Below, piece by piece: positions 11,116 to 22,148 of a stretch of DNA of 30,000 nt; position 1 is the first letter of the stretch, and each line of letters begins with the position of its first letter. Source of the stretch: Neocallimastix lanati (nom. inval.) (lineage: Eukaryota > Neocallimastigomycota > Neocallimastigomycetes > Neocallimastigales > Neocallimastigaceae); NCBI GenBank assembly GCA_016946835.1, contig JACVTC010000017.1:425001-455000 (forward strand). The letters are read 5' to 3'. The notes below the pieces were generated by a model that did no database searches, was not told the DNA's origin, and saw only the letters and a program-made list of their open reading frames with translations. Made by a program: the position numbers and the translations under genes.

Positions 11116-12059
11116 TATAAAAATATATATAAACATATAATCAAATTTATCATTTATGTATTTATTAAATTTATTTTATTTATTTTACAATAGATTGTAA
11201 TATATTTTAAAATAAAAAAAATTAGATATTTTAATTTAAATTTTATTTTTTTTTATATTATTTTATTTAAAAAAAAATAAATTAAATTTAAATTAAAATT
11301 ATTTTAATGAAAAAAATTCTTTTTATTTTCTTATTTACAAATGAATATTAACATCTATTTTGCTTTTGTTTTTGTTTTATTTTTTAAAATTGTATCAATT
11401 ATATCAAATATTTAAAAATAAATATTAATGTATATATATGATCATAATATAATTTATTTTTATTATTATTATTATTTTTTTTTATTTTTTCATTTTTTAA
11501 TTATAATTATGATCGAAAAAAAACAAATACACAAAAAAAAAATTTTTTTTTTTTAGTTTTATTATAAATTAAAGTTTAAATTTTATTATTATTTTTTTTT
11601 TGCATTATTTATTATATATTATGAATTATTTTATTTTATTTTATATTATATATTATTTTACTTTATATTATATATTATTTTATTTTATATTACTGAAGCG
11701 GAATAATTTCCTATAAACTATTGAATTATTTAATTATTTTTAAAGTATATAAAAACTAATTTATTAATTTTGTATTTTTTGGATGTTAACAACATCTCAA
11801 ATAAATTTATATTATTTATTTGTTTCATTTACTTATTTATTACCAAAAAAAAAAAAATTTATTTATTTGTTTATTTATAAATTATTGATTTGTTTAGTAT
11901 TTGTACCTTTTCTTCTTTTTTTTTTTTTTATTTTTATTTTTATTTAAATTTTTATTGTTTAAATGAATGAAAAGTTCAATATAATTTGAGATTAATTGAT
12001 ATAAAAAAAATTAACATTTTGCTTTGTTAAATATGAATATCTATAAATAATTTTATTTA

Positions 12060-12310
12060 TACAAAGAAATAAAATAAAATATTGAAATATAAATATAAAG
12101 TTTAAATTGAATAAAATAAAATAAAATAAATAGTAAAATATTAAATAAAAAAACACAGATTGAATAAAATAAAATAAAATAAAATAAAATCAATAGTAAA
12201 TATAAAACATGTAAATTATTAATAAAAATAAAATAAAATAAATAGTAGAATATAAATATAAAGTACAGATTGAATAGCATAAAAATAAAATAAAATAAAT
12301 ACAATTGATA
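12060..12310. repeat. Diverged AAAAT-rich block repeats
   Basis: Three related units share AATATAAATATAAAG and/or a GATTGAATA word (around 12083-12115, 12155-12175 and 12248-12280). They are separated by (AAAAT)n tracts. Confidence 0.6.
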
Positions 12311-12570
12311 TGTCATTTTACTCTTCTTTATCTCTCTTTATCTTTCTCTTTATTTTTATTTTCTTTTATATATATATATATATAGTGTGTGTGTGTGTTA
12401 TTATATATATATATTAAAATTTAATTTATGAAATAAATAAATAAATAAAAATAAAAAAGATTTTATATTTATATAACCATAAATTCTATCACTATCGATC
12501 TATATTTAAGATAATGATAAAAAAAAAAATACAAACACAATATTAAAAAATTAAAAATAATTTTTTTATA

Positions 12571-12780
12571 TTTTATTTATGCATGAAAAAGTCATGTTGG
12601 ATCGATCCTTTTTTTTTTTTTTTTTAAATATTGCTAAATAAGTATTAGAGTTTTATAAGTGCTAGAGTTTTAGTTATATATAGAAATTAGCTACAGTGCA
12701 ACATCTATCTTTCTACCCATTTACTTGTATATACCTTCCTTAATATATTTTATTTTATTTTACATTGCATTTACAGTAAC
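12571..12780. other. Patch of complex sequence with no recognised gene
   Basis: Between homopolymer tracts, this patch has unusually few simple repeats and carries words such as GTTGGATCGATCC, a repeated AGAGTTTTA/CTAGAGTTTTAG pair (12645-12675) and CTACAGTGCAACATC. No open frame, tRNA fold or known small-RNA motif was found. It could be a small RNA, a regulatory region or a transposon remnant. Confidence 0.3.
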
Positions 12781-13189
12781 GAATAGTAATTAAATAATAA
12801 ATAATTAAATAATTAGTGAAAAAAAATATATGATAATCATAATCATAATCATAATCATAAATAATAGTGTAACACCCTATTATATTATGATTTTCATTAA
12901 TAAGTAAAAATTATATATATAATAAAAAAATAAAAGATAAAAAAATAATATTTTCAATACAAAAACAAATAATAATCAAGACAATAAAAATAAAAATAAA
13001 AAATAAAACTTTTAAAAATGTTAAAAATAATAAATAATGAAATTGATGAGATTTTTTTTTTTTTTTTAATAATTTCATATCACATTTATATATTCCTTTA
13101 TAGAAATGAATGGGAATAGAAGATAACAATAAATTTTATTTTTATCCCATTTCCATAGTTTATTATATTTCTATATTTTATATGACTTA

Positions 13190-13540
13190 AATATTGAATA
13201 AATTATTTATTAATTTTTAAATATTTCTATTGAATAATGGATAACTTTTTTTTTTTTAAAAAAAAATTTATATCATTATTACATATTATTTGTTTATATA
13301 TTTATTTATTATTCAAATATTTATTATTTATTATTTATTATTTATTATTTATTATTTATTTATATATATATTTATTTTATTTATTATTTATTATTTATTA
13401 TTTATTATTATTTAATATTGAATAAATTATTTATTAATTTTTAAATATTTCTATTGAATAATGGATAACTTCTTTTTTTAAAAAAATTTATATCATTATT
13501 ACATATTATTTGTTTATATATTTATTATTCAAATATTTAT
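13190..13540. repeat. Tandem duplication with a 224-bp offset
   Basis: A block starting AATATTGAATAAATTATTTA at 13190 recurs at 13414. Both copies pass through CTATTGAATAATGGATAACTT, a T run, an A run and TTATATCATTATTACATATT, and then enter a TTATTTA array. The second copy has a shorter T run. Confidence 0.85.
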
Positions 13541-13715
13541 TATTTATTATATTATTTATTATTTATTATTTATTATTTATTATTTATTATTTATTATTTA
13601 TTATTTATTATTTATTATTTATTATTTATTATTTATTATTTATTATTTATTATTTATTATTTATTATTTATGATTTATGATTTATTATTTATTATTTATT
13701 TATTATTTGTTATTC
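13540..13715. repeat. TTATTTA microsatellite
   Basis: A nearly pure TTATTTA heptamer array, with two TGATTTA variants near 13670-13685. It is the same motif as the array at 10735-11115. Confidence 0.9.
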
Positions 13716-14144
13716 AATTATTTTTTATTATTTAAAATCAAAAATTATTAATAAATAATATTTACATTTTTGATAAATGCATATATACGAATATATATTA
13801 ATATATGAAATAATATATGGAGATAGATAGGAATGGAGATAAAAAAAAAAAAAAAAGATATTATACATAAATTATATAAATTAAATTTGAAATCTTTAAA
13901 AATTTTTATTTATTTCATTTCCAATAATAATAAAATAAAATATAATACTAATAAAGTAAATGAATAAATAAATAAATAATTATTTAATCAATTAAATGAA
14001 TAAATAAATAAGCATATAAATAAATATAATATATTTAATAAATCAATGATTGAGAATAAATCATTATTAAATTTTTACAATAATAGAAAAAAAATATTTT
14101 TTTTTTTATATTTATAGAAATTATTAATTTTATGGTTTGGACAC

Positions 14145-14177
<33 letters not shown>

Positions 14178-14679
14178 TTATTAAATTTTCTTTCAATTAT
14201 TTTAATTTGTTTTTCAAACAATAAAATTTAATAAAATATAAAAAATATAATAAAATAATAAAATATGCAAATACAGAAATATAAAAAATCAAAAAAAAAA
14301 AAAAAATGAAGAGATAAATATAAATATCTATATTAATTAATATATCTATCTATCATTTTATTATATAATTTATTTTTATTTTTTATATTTTATTATATTT
14401 TATTAAAACATATATATATCTTTATATTTCTTTTTATTTTCTAATTTTTTTTTTTTTTTTTTTTTTTTTGTGTAAATGAAATACTAAAGAAATATAATGA
14501 ATATATTTATTTTTTTTAACATTTTATATTTATGACCTATTAAATATTTAATAAAAATAAATAAATCAAAAAAGTATATATATTTATCTACAATAGAAAT
14601 AATAGAATTATAGATAAAAAAAAAAAAAAAAAAAAAAAAAAAACACTTAATATCTATTATATTATATACATACCCAAAA

Positions 14680-14719
14680 ATGCTTGAAAAGGTTAGTATT
14701 AACTAAAATTTATTAAATG

Positions 14720-14758
<39 letters not shown>

Positions 14759-15089
14759 GTATTATTGGAATTTACATAATAAAGACGACCACCCAAATTT
14801 ATAATTATTATTAATACCATTAATGTTTGAAATTTAATAATTGTTATATTAAAATAAAAATTCTATATATACGTATATAATTTTTTTTCTTATCAAATCT
14901 AGAGATCATTATTTAATACAACTATAGTAAGTGAAGAAGAATTTGACGTTTTTCAAAATAGAGGTTTCTTTACTGACAGTAAATTTACCACGACAAAATT
15001 AATTTATAAAGCTTTATTCATTATTTTATCAATAACATTTTTAGTATCCTTAATATTGTAAGCTTGTATATATATATACCTTTTATATT

Positions 15090-15127
<38 letters not shown>

Positions 15128-18100
15128 TTTATTGTAAAAACAAAAACAAAAAAAAAAAACAAAAAAACTCTTAAAATAAGTTTAATTGTTTAAATTGATA
15201 CTAAATTTTAAATGTTTATATTCCCTTTGTTACTTATTTAAAAAAAAAAAAAAAATAGATTTTATCAATTAAGAAATTCATATATTATTCATCAAAGAGG
15301 TTTTACCTTATCTTTTATTGGCGGTGTCATCACATATATTTATGTCATTTGTAGTTTTGTAAGAAATTATTAATATAAAAAAACATTTTTTTTTTTTTAT
15401 AATTTTTATTTTTTGATTAAATGAATTATTAATTTTAAAAATTATATATGTTATATATATATATATATATTTTTTTTTTTTCTTTATTTTTTAATTAATG
15501 TATATATATATTTAGTTGCCAGTATTAACAAAAGTTCCTTGTACTTGTAAGTTTTTCATTATTTTTTATATTTTGTTTCACGTTTATATGTATATATATG
15601 GCTCACTAAATAAATATATACATAAATATATATATATTTTTTTAATAAAAAAAAATAGTAACCGTTTATTCAATCAATGTTTTGAATGTTCTAGTTTATT
15701 TAATGTAAAATAAATAGATAGTTGATAATAATAAATCATAAATGATAATAATTATATACAAGTATTAAAATTAAAAATTTTTTTTTTTTATTGCAAATAT
15801 TAAAGTTTTTTCACTCGAAGTCTTCGAATTCTTTTATTCTATCGTTATAATATTTATAAAGGTAAAAATCAATAATAAAAAAAAAATTTTAAGAAAAAGT
15901 AAAAAAATAAAATAAAATAAAATAAAATAAAATAAAATAAAATAAAATAAAATAAAATAAAATAAAATAAAATAAAATAAAATAAAATAAAATAAAATAA
16001 AATATAATAATAATAATAATAAATAAGGTTATTTATGTAGTAAAATGGAAATATATAATTATGAAAATATTTCTTTTTATATTTCTTTTTTTTTTTTTTT
16101 TTTATTTATTTTTATTTTTATTTTTATTTTTTGTTAATTTTTTTAAATTATATATATATATATATATTACTATTTTAATCACAGTTACCAGATATAAGAA
16201 GAGAAAAAGAGTTATTAATAGTGATAGGAATGAGGAACCTAATAGTTATTTTTCTAAAATTTACAAAAAAATTGATTATATTATAGCCGCTGTCATCATT
16301 ATACCTACTGTAATACTTAAAATTTTCATAATAATAACAAGAATATTAGAAAATATTTATAAAAAAAAAAAAATTATAATACTTTCAATATATATAATTA
16401 AAAAAGCAATTATATATATATATATATTTATAAAATATATAATTTAATAACAGTTAATCTCTTTTATGATAACTATAAGCATTCATCTTGGTATGAAAAA
16501 TGGAGAATGCGGGTAAATTAATAAATAATTATAATAAAATATATTTTTATTGAATTTTATTATCTTTATTATTACTATTAAAAAACCATAATTTATTAAT
16601 ATATAATATTTTTTTTTTTTTTTTTTTTGTTCCTTTTCAATTTTTATTATTTACAATTTATTATAAATATAAATATATATATAAATAATAAAACAAAATA
16701 AAAACGAAAAATAAAAAATAAAAAATAATAAAAATGCAAACAAACAAACAAACCAAAAAAAAAAAAAAAAAAAGTTTCTTGGACTTAGAAGATACTTTAT
16801 TAAGTCTAAAACAAAATAAGGGTAAAAATCTTTTCAGACTTGTTGGAATTTTCGGTAGATTCTATATGTTACTAAGTATCTTTACCTTCATTTCCCTTTT
16901 CTTTGTAAAGGATTCTAATGTTTTTGGTGCAAAGGTAAATTTTTTTTTTTTTTCAAAATAAATTTATTTATAAATAAATAAATAAATAAATAAAAATAAA
17001 TAAATAAAAAAAAAAGAAAGAAACAAAGAAAAAAGAAAGAAACAAAGAAAAAGAAAAGAAAAGAAAAAAAAAATTAATTATTAATATTATATTATTGTTA
17101 TTATTATAATTTAATTATTATTACTATTTTTATATTATTATTATCATTATTATATATTGTCCTATAATGTTAATATATATATATATATATAAATAGTTTG
17201 AATGTATAACTACTTCATTATTGATTTTCATCTTTGGTGTTATAAATGGAGTTCTAATTGCAACCGTAACTACAGATGGAGATATAACTTCTAATAATCA
17301 TCGAAGAATGTTTTTAGATTTCTTTGAAGCCACAAATGGTGGAAAGATTTTATTTACTATTGTTTCAAGTTATATCCTATTTACTTCCATTACTTTACCA
17401 GTCATTCAGTACTTCATAGCTAAAAAAACAAAGGATAGGTCGACAAAAGAGGCAAGTCAATTATTAAGATCAAATTATAATGTAATATTTATTCATTATA
17501 CCTTTATTATTCCAATATTCATTATATCCTATCATTTTTAATGAATTAACTTATAATAAATAAATAAATAAATAAATAAATAAATTATATTATTAATTAA
17601 TAATTATTTATTTATTATAAAAATCATAAATATATATATGAATATATATTAATATATATATATATTTTTATTTTTATAATTTATATAAAAATTTTATTAT
17701 TTCTTCATCAAATAATATATATCCCTATTATTATATATTATATATTATATATTATATATTATATATTATATATTAATTATACATTATATATTTTATATTG
17801 TTACTTTTATTATTATTATGTTATATTATGTTATATCTTTTTTTTTATTTTTATTTTATAAAGAAATTCAATTCAAAGGAAGCCTTTAAAGAAGTTTTAA
17901 AGACACCCACCTTTGTTTATCAATTAAGAAATATTGCAATTAAAGAATTTTCGGTTGAGAATGTATTGTTCTGGGAAAATTATAAAATTTTACAAAATAT
18001 GAATCATCGTTACTTTGTGGAAACTAAAAAAGCAGAAGAATTAGGTAATGTGAATCTTGTTGACCTTTATGATTTCGAAGGCTATTATCAAGAGCAAATT

Positions 18101-18711
18101 CAATACTATAATACTACTGTTGAAGATAGCTATTCTTATAATTCAAATCTTTCTGTTCCCGCTGCCATCATACCTTACTATGATCAATTCTATAGAACGT
18201 AAGCTTTATTATAATAAAAAATATATATATATATATATATTTATATTTAAATCATTGAAGAAATATATATATATATATATAAAATGTTATAGTTTACTAT
18301 AATTTAATACATTTTATTATTATTAAATATTTATATGTATTAATATTAATTAAATGTATTTAATGTATAATATTATATATCAATTATTATTATATTATAT
18401 ATTATATTTTATATTTTTTATATTATATATTATATATTTATTTATATCAAAATTTATTTATATCAAATTAATTGTTCCATCATTTTTTTAAAAAAAAAAA
18501 AAAAAGATTTATTAAAGCTAATTGTCCAGCAAAGGTTAATATTTCTTATAAAATAGTGAAAGCTATTGAATCTGAAATTGTAAAACCCACCGTGGGTATA
18601 TTTGATGTTGCTAAAGATGAAGTCGTGGATATGATGTACAATTCTATTTATCCAATCTTTTTAAAGAAGAATAAAAAACAATTAGAGGAAACCTTCAATT
18701 TAAATAAATAA
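14680..18711 (+). CDS. Gene B: seven-transmembrane receptor with C-terminal RGS domain (7TM-RGS)
   Basis: Exons: 14680-14691, 14903-15057, 15259-15358, 15516-15546, 15659-15704, 15806-15861, 16185-16309, 16454-16512, 16775-16934, 17197-17451, 17864-18198 and 18507-18711; 1539 nt, 512 aa. The start is ATG in CAAAAATG (MLEK). The seven membrane segments match genes A, C and D exon by exon. A Cys in VPCT before TM3 and a Cys in KNGECG after TM4 are placed to form the usual extracellular disulfide. TM3 ends in RSLRILLFYRYNIYK, followed by the basic loop YKKRKR. The RGS domain starts near residue 334, with EFSVENVLFWENY (E365, N366), VNIS and FDVAKDEVVDMMYNSIYPIF. Intron 10 has a GC rather than GT donor; without its removal the protein would stop at 17541 and lose the RGS domain. 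The expected role is G-alpha GTPase acceleration at the membrane, inferred from family. The C-terminus ends NLNK. Confidence 0.87.
15903..16002. repeat. (AAAAT)n microsatellite inside intron 6 of gene B
   Basis: About 20 almost perfect copies of a 5-bp unit, followed by (ATA)n to 16024. The whole lies in the 323-nt intron 15862-16184. The open frame 16061-16447 starts within this intron and covers exon 7 only by reading through; its N-terminal part is not coding. Confidence 0.9.
17452..17863 (+). other. Intron 10 of gene B with a GC-AG boundary
   Basis: Exon 10 ends ...AAAGAG and the intron opens GCAAGT, which matches the donor consensus at every base except the T of GT. Exon 10 is then 255 nt, exactly as in genes A and C, and the next exon opens in phase 0 on the conserved RGS start. 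No nearby GT restores both length and frame. The intron is 412 nt and contains a TATTATATAT array at about 17733-17773. Confidence 0.75.
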
Positions 18712-19494
18712 ATAAATTTTATGATTCAATTAGTTATTCAATTAATTAATTAATTAATTAATTAAAAAATTCATTAGAGGAAAGAAAAAAAATAATAATC
18801 ATAATTAAATATATATATGTATTCATATATATTATACAATATATAAAATATATTATATTTATATAGATAATAAATATAGATAATATATTTAATTTCTATA
18901 AAATATATATATTTTTATAATTATATATATCACAATATAATTTTTTATTTTATAGTAATATTATTTTATTTCATTTTTGTATGCATTTTTTTTTTTAATT
19001 CGATTTATTTCGATTTTTTTTTTCTTTTTTATTTTTTATTTATTTATTTTTTTTTTTGGAACTATTAACTAATTTAAATTAATATTTATATATATATTAT
19101 TCATTTTCAATTTTTTATTAAAAAAAAAAAAATTTTTTTTTGTTGTATCGTGTAGTAAACATTCATTCCTTTTATCTAATTTATATATAAAATAAAAATA
19201 AAAATAAAAAAATTTTTTTTTTTTTCTTTTTATTTTATTTTTTTTTTTTCTTTTCATCTTTGTAAAATAATAATAATAAATTTTTTTTCGTAGTTAAAAA
19301 TAAATATAATAAATAGAAATTTTTTTTTTATAAATAAAATTCATATTTCAAAATAGATAAAATAGATAAAATAAAATAAAATAAAATAAATAAAATAAAT
19401 TTTTTTCTTTATATATTAAATTAAATTAAATATTTAGAAAATAAAATTATCATTTATTATGTATTATTTATTATTTAAATTTCAAAACACAAAT

Positions 19495-19680
19495 ACTCAA
19501 AAGTCTAGTTCCACTCACAGAATTTATAAGAAAGTCTGTATTTTAAGGGGGGGGAGAAAATTTAGTGGGTACCTATCTATTATAAAGATGTTTAACTTTT
19601 TTTTTTTTTTTTTTATTTTATTATTTTAAGATTTAAATGGTGATCATGTTTACTACACATGGTATACATCACACCTAATT
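19495..19680. other. Complex patch with G8 run and a hairpin; possible small RNA or relic
   Basis: The patch has words such as CTAGTTCCACTCACAG, a run of eight G (19547-19554) and GTGGGTACC, all rare in this window. After a T run there is a potential hairpin at 19639-19675: ATCATGT pairs with ACATGGT (one G-T) across TTACTAC, and GGTG with CACC at the base, with a bulge. There is no open frame. The identity is unknown; a small RNA gene or a mobile-element remnant would both fit. Confidence 0.3.
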
Positions 19681-21792
19681 TTTTTTTTTTTTTAAACTTT
19701 TTAACTTATTGTTATTCTTTATTACTACATTAAATTCTCTATGATTAATTAAAAAAATTTTTTTTTTAATTTTTTTTTTTTTTTTTTTTAATTTTTATTT
19801 TACATACTTTTTATTTTTATCTTTAAATTATTTGATGTATTTTTTTTTTAAAATGTAATATATAAAAATATAATTATTATTATTTATTTAAAAAAACACT
19901 TGGAAGTGAATTCTTTCTTAGTCGACAAAAAATTATTATTTAAAGCATAATTATAAGGTGAAAGAAATAAAAATAAATAAATTAATAATAAAGATATAAT
20001 TATTTATAATAAAGAAATATATATATTTCTTTAAATTATTAAAACATGTTATTTCAAGAATAAAATAAAAATATTAGTAATAATTCATATGAATAATATA
20101 ATGGATCTTTGTTTAATTCAACTTCAGTTTCCAGAAAAAGTAATTTAATTATTTATTGATATGGATTTTTATTTTTTTTTTTATTAAAATTTATAATATT
20201 TTTAAATTTGTATTAAAAAAAAAAATTTTTTTTATTAATTTTTCCTTTTTTTTTTTTTTTAATTATTTTCTTCTTTTTAATTTTTATAAAAACTTTAATT
20301 ATTATAAAATAAAAATTTAATGTAGTACAAAATTAAAATTAATTAACATCAAAAAAATTTTTTTTAATCTTTTTTTTTTTTAATTTTTTTATTTTTTTAA
20401 TTGTACCCAAATATAAAACTATTTTTTAATACTATTTATATTTTATATTTTATAGCATTCCGTTCAACATTAATTATTAAAAAAGAAAAAAAAATTAAAA
20501 AAAAAATTACAAAGAAAAAATAAATAAATTAAACAAACTAAGTAAAATAAAAATAATTAAAAAACAAAAGTATTATAAAATAATAAAATAATTATTAAAA
20601 TTAATATTTATTTAATGTTTTATAATAATTAAATTTTTTTTCAATAGATATAATCAAAAAAAATATATATATAGTATATGTAAAACGTTTTTTTATACTA
20701 TAATAATATAGGATGAATATAATCCACTAGGTAAATTTTGATATATAAAATGTATGATGTATTACATATATAATATATATATAGTATGTAATAAATATAG
20801 TATATAAAAATATGTATGTAATAAATGTATAATAAATATGAAGTGTATATTCTATAATTTGAAAATTATTTATTTGTTTTAATTTATTTTAATTTAGTTG
20901 TGGTTTTGATTTTGGTTTTATTATTAAAATATATTATAGCGTATTTTTAATTTATTCTTGGATTTAATTCTATCTAATATCCTATAATATTTCAATATAT
21001 TAAAACAGTTTAATTTAATCTATATAGAAATATTAAAAAAAAAAAAAAAAAAAAAGAATTTAAAAAAAATATATTAAATGACACCAATAAAATTTAATCT
21101 TTCATTTATTTCATTTATGATATAATTTTTTTTTATCTTCAAATTTTATATTCAAAATTTATAGGAATTAGAGTTTGTTAAACTTTATTTAATATAAAAA
21201 ATAAAATATATGTTTCCATAAAGAAAAAAATAATAATAATTTAAATTTATATATTTAATTTTTATTTATTTATTTATTTATTATTTTTTATTTTCTATAT
21301 AATAATAAAGTTTATTACTATTTATGTTATAAAATTTATCCTTTTTTTTTTTTTTTATTTTTTTTTTATATATATATAAACTTTTTTTATTTATTTATTG
21401 GATATTTCCTTATTTATTTTCTTTTTGTTCAAATAAAAGAATTTTTAAAAAAATAAGAAAAAGAAAAGAGAAAAATATTAAATTTCATTTTGGGTTTTAG
21501 TAGATTTTAAAAAGAAAAAAAAAAAAGATAAAGAAAAATAATTTCAATTTTAAATTAATATTATTTTATATTTTAATTTTATCTTAAAGTAATTTTAATC
21601 TACAAAATTTGAACTGTGAATCCCTTTTTTTTTTGTTGTTGTTTTAAATAAAACATCATTACAATATTTTTCTCGTATATAATAAAATTATTTTTTTTTC
21701 TTACATTAATTTAAGGAAAATACATATATTTGAATGTATATGAACAAAACGCATATATTTGTTTTTATATATATAAATACATTAAATAACTT

Positions 21793-21810
21793 ATCGCATT
21801 TTTCGCATTA
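21793..21810. promoter_or_regulatory. Candidate upstream element TCGCATTT...TTTCGCATTA (gene C)
   Basis: The doublet TCGCATTTTTCGCATTA lies about 340 bp before the ATG of gene C. The same word, TTTCGCATTA, lies 276 bp before gene D, with a second TTCGCATTTTT 75 bp further up. CG-containing words are scarce here, so the sharing is notable, but a role is inferred only. Confidence 0.3.
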
Positions 21811-22148
21811 AATCATATAAAATAAACAGAAATAAATATTATTTTCAAATCAAGAATTAATCAAACAAACATAAAAAATTAAAAAAAAAAAAAAAAAAAA
21901 AAAGAAATATATTTTTTTTTATACCCTCAAAATACTATCACTTCTTCTTTTATTTTTATCTCTTTGTAGTATTATTTATTTAAACCGAAATAAATAAATA
22001 AATAAGTAAATAAAAATAAAAATTAAATATATTAAAGTAAAATATAAATCGTAAAAGTAAAAGCTACATATTCATATTCTATAATTAAAGAAAAAAAAAT
22101 AAAAATTGAATTTTCAAAAAAAAAAAAAAAAGATAAAAACAATTAAAA

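Larger units (their letters stand above)
9510..14679. other. Intergenic spacer between genes A and B
   Basis: This 5.2-kb spacer is the longest between the genes and is dominated by simple repeats, the main ones listed separately. Apparent open frames at 10001-10285 (minus), 10757-11140 (plus), 12053-12316 (minus), 12911-13129 (minus) and 13237-13425 (plus) are low-complexity translations of repeats with Y/L/I/F/K composition and are not supported as genes. A small perfect hairpin (GATGTT, AAC, AACATC) lies at 11782-11796. More complex sequence lies at 12571-12780. The promoter of gene B presumably lies near the right end. Confidence 0.7.
18712..22148. other. Intergenic spacer between genes B and C
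   Basis: This 3.4-kb spacer is mostly A/T homopolymers, with (ATTA)n after the stop of gene B and (AAAT)n tracts. The minus-strand frame 19069-19257 is a K/F-rich low-complexity artefact. The patch at 19495-19680 is unusual and listed separately. A TCGCATTT/TTTCGCATTA doublet at 21793-21810 is shared with the region upstream of gene D. No gene is supported. Confidence 0.7.

Noticed and set aside
10757-11140. 127-codon open frame of Y, L, F and I
   Set aside because: It is a translation of the TTATTTA array; composition and repetition rule out a normal protein.
11782-11796. Small hairpin GATGTT-AAC-AACATC as a terminator or regulatory site
   Set aside because: It is an isolated 6-bp stem with no neighbouring gene or second copy, expected by chance in 30 kb.
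18057-18302. Overlapping plus-strand frame inside exon 11 of gene B (and the similar one at 25080-25367 in gene C)
   Set aside because: These are out-of-frame shadows of the RGS exons that run into intron 11.
20101-20142. ATG-led stretch MDLCLIQLQFPEK followed by a GTAATT donor-like site
   Set aside because: It is only 13 codons with no downstream exon, and a TAA follows after two codons if unspliced. It is not enough to call a gene.
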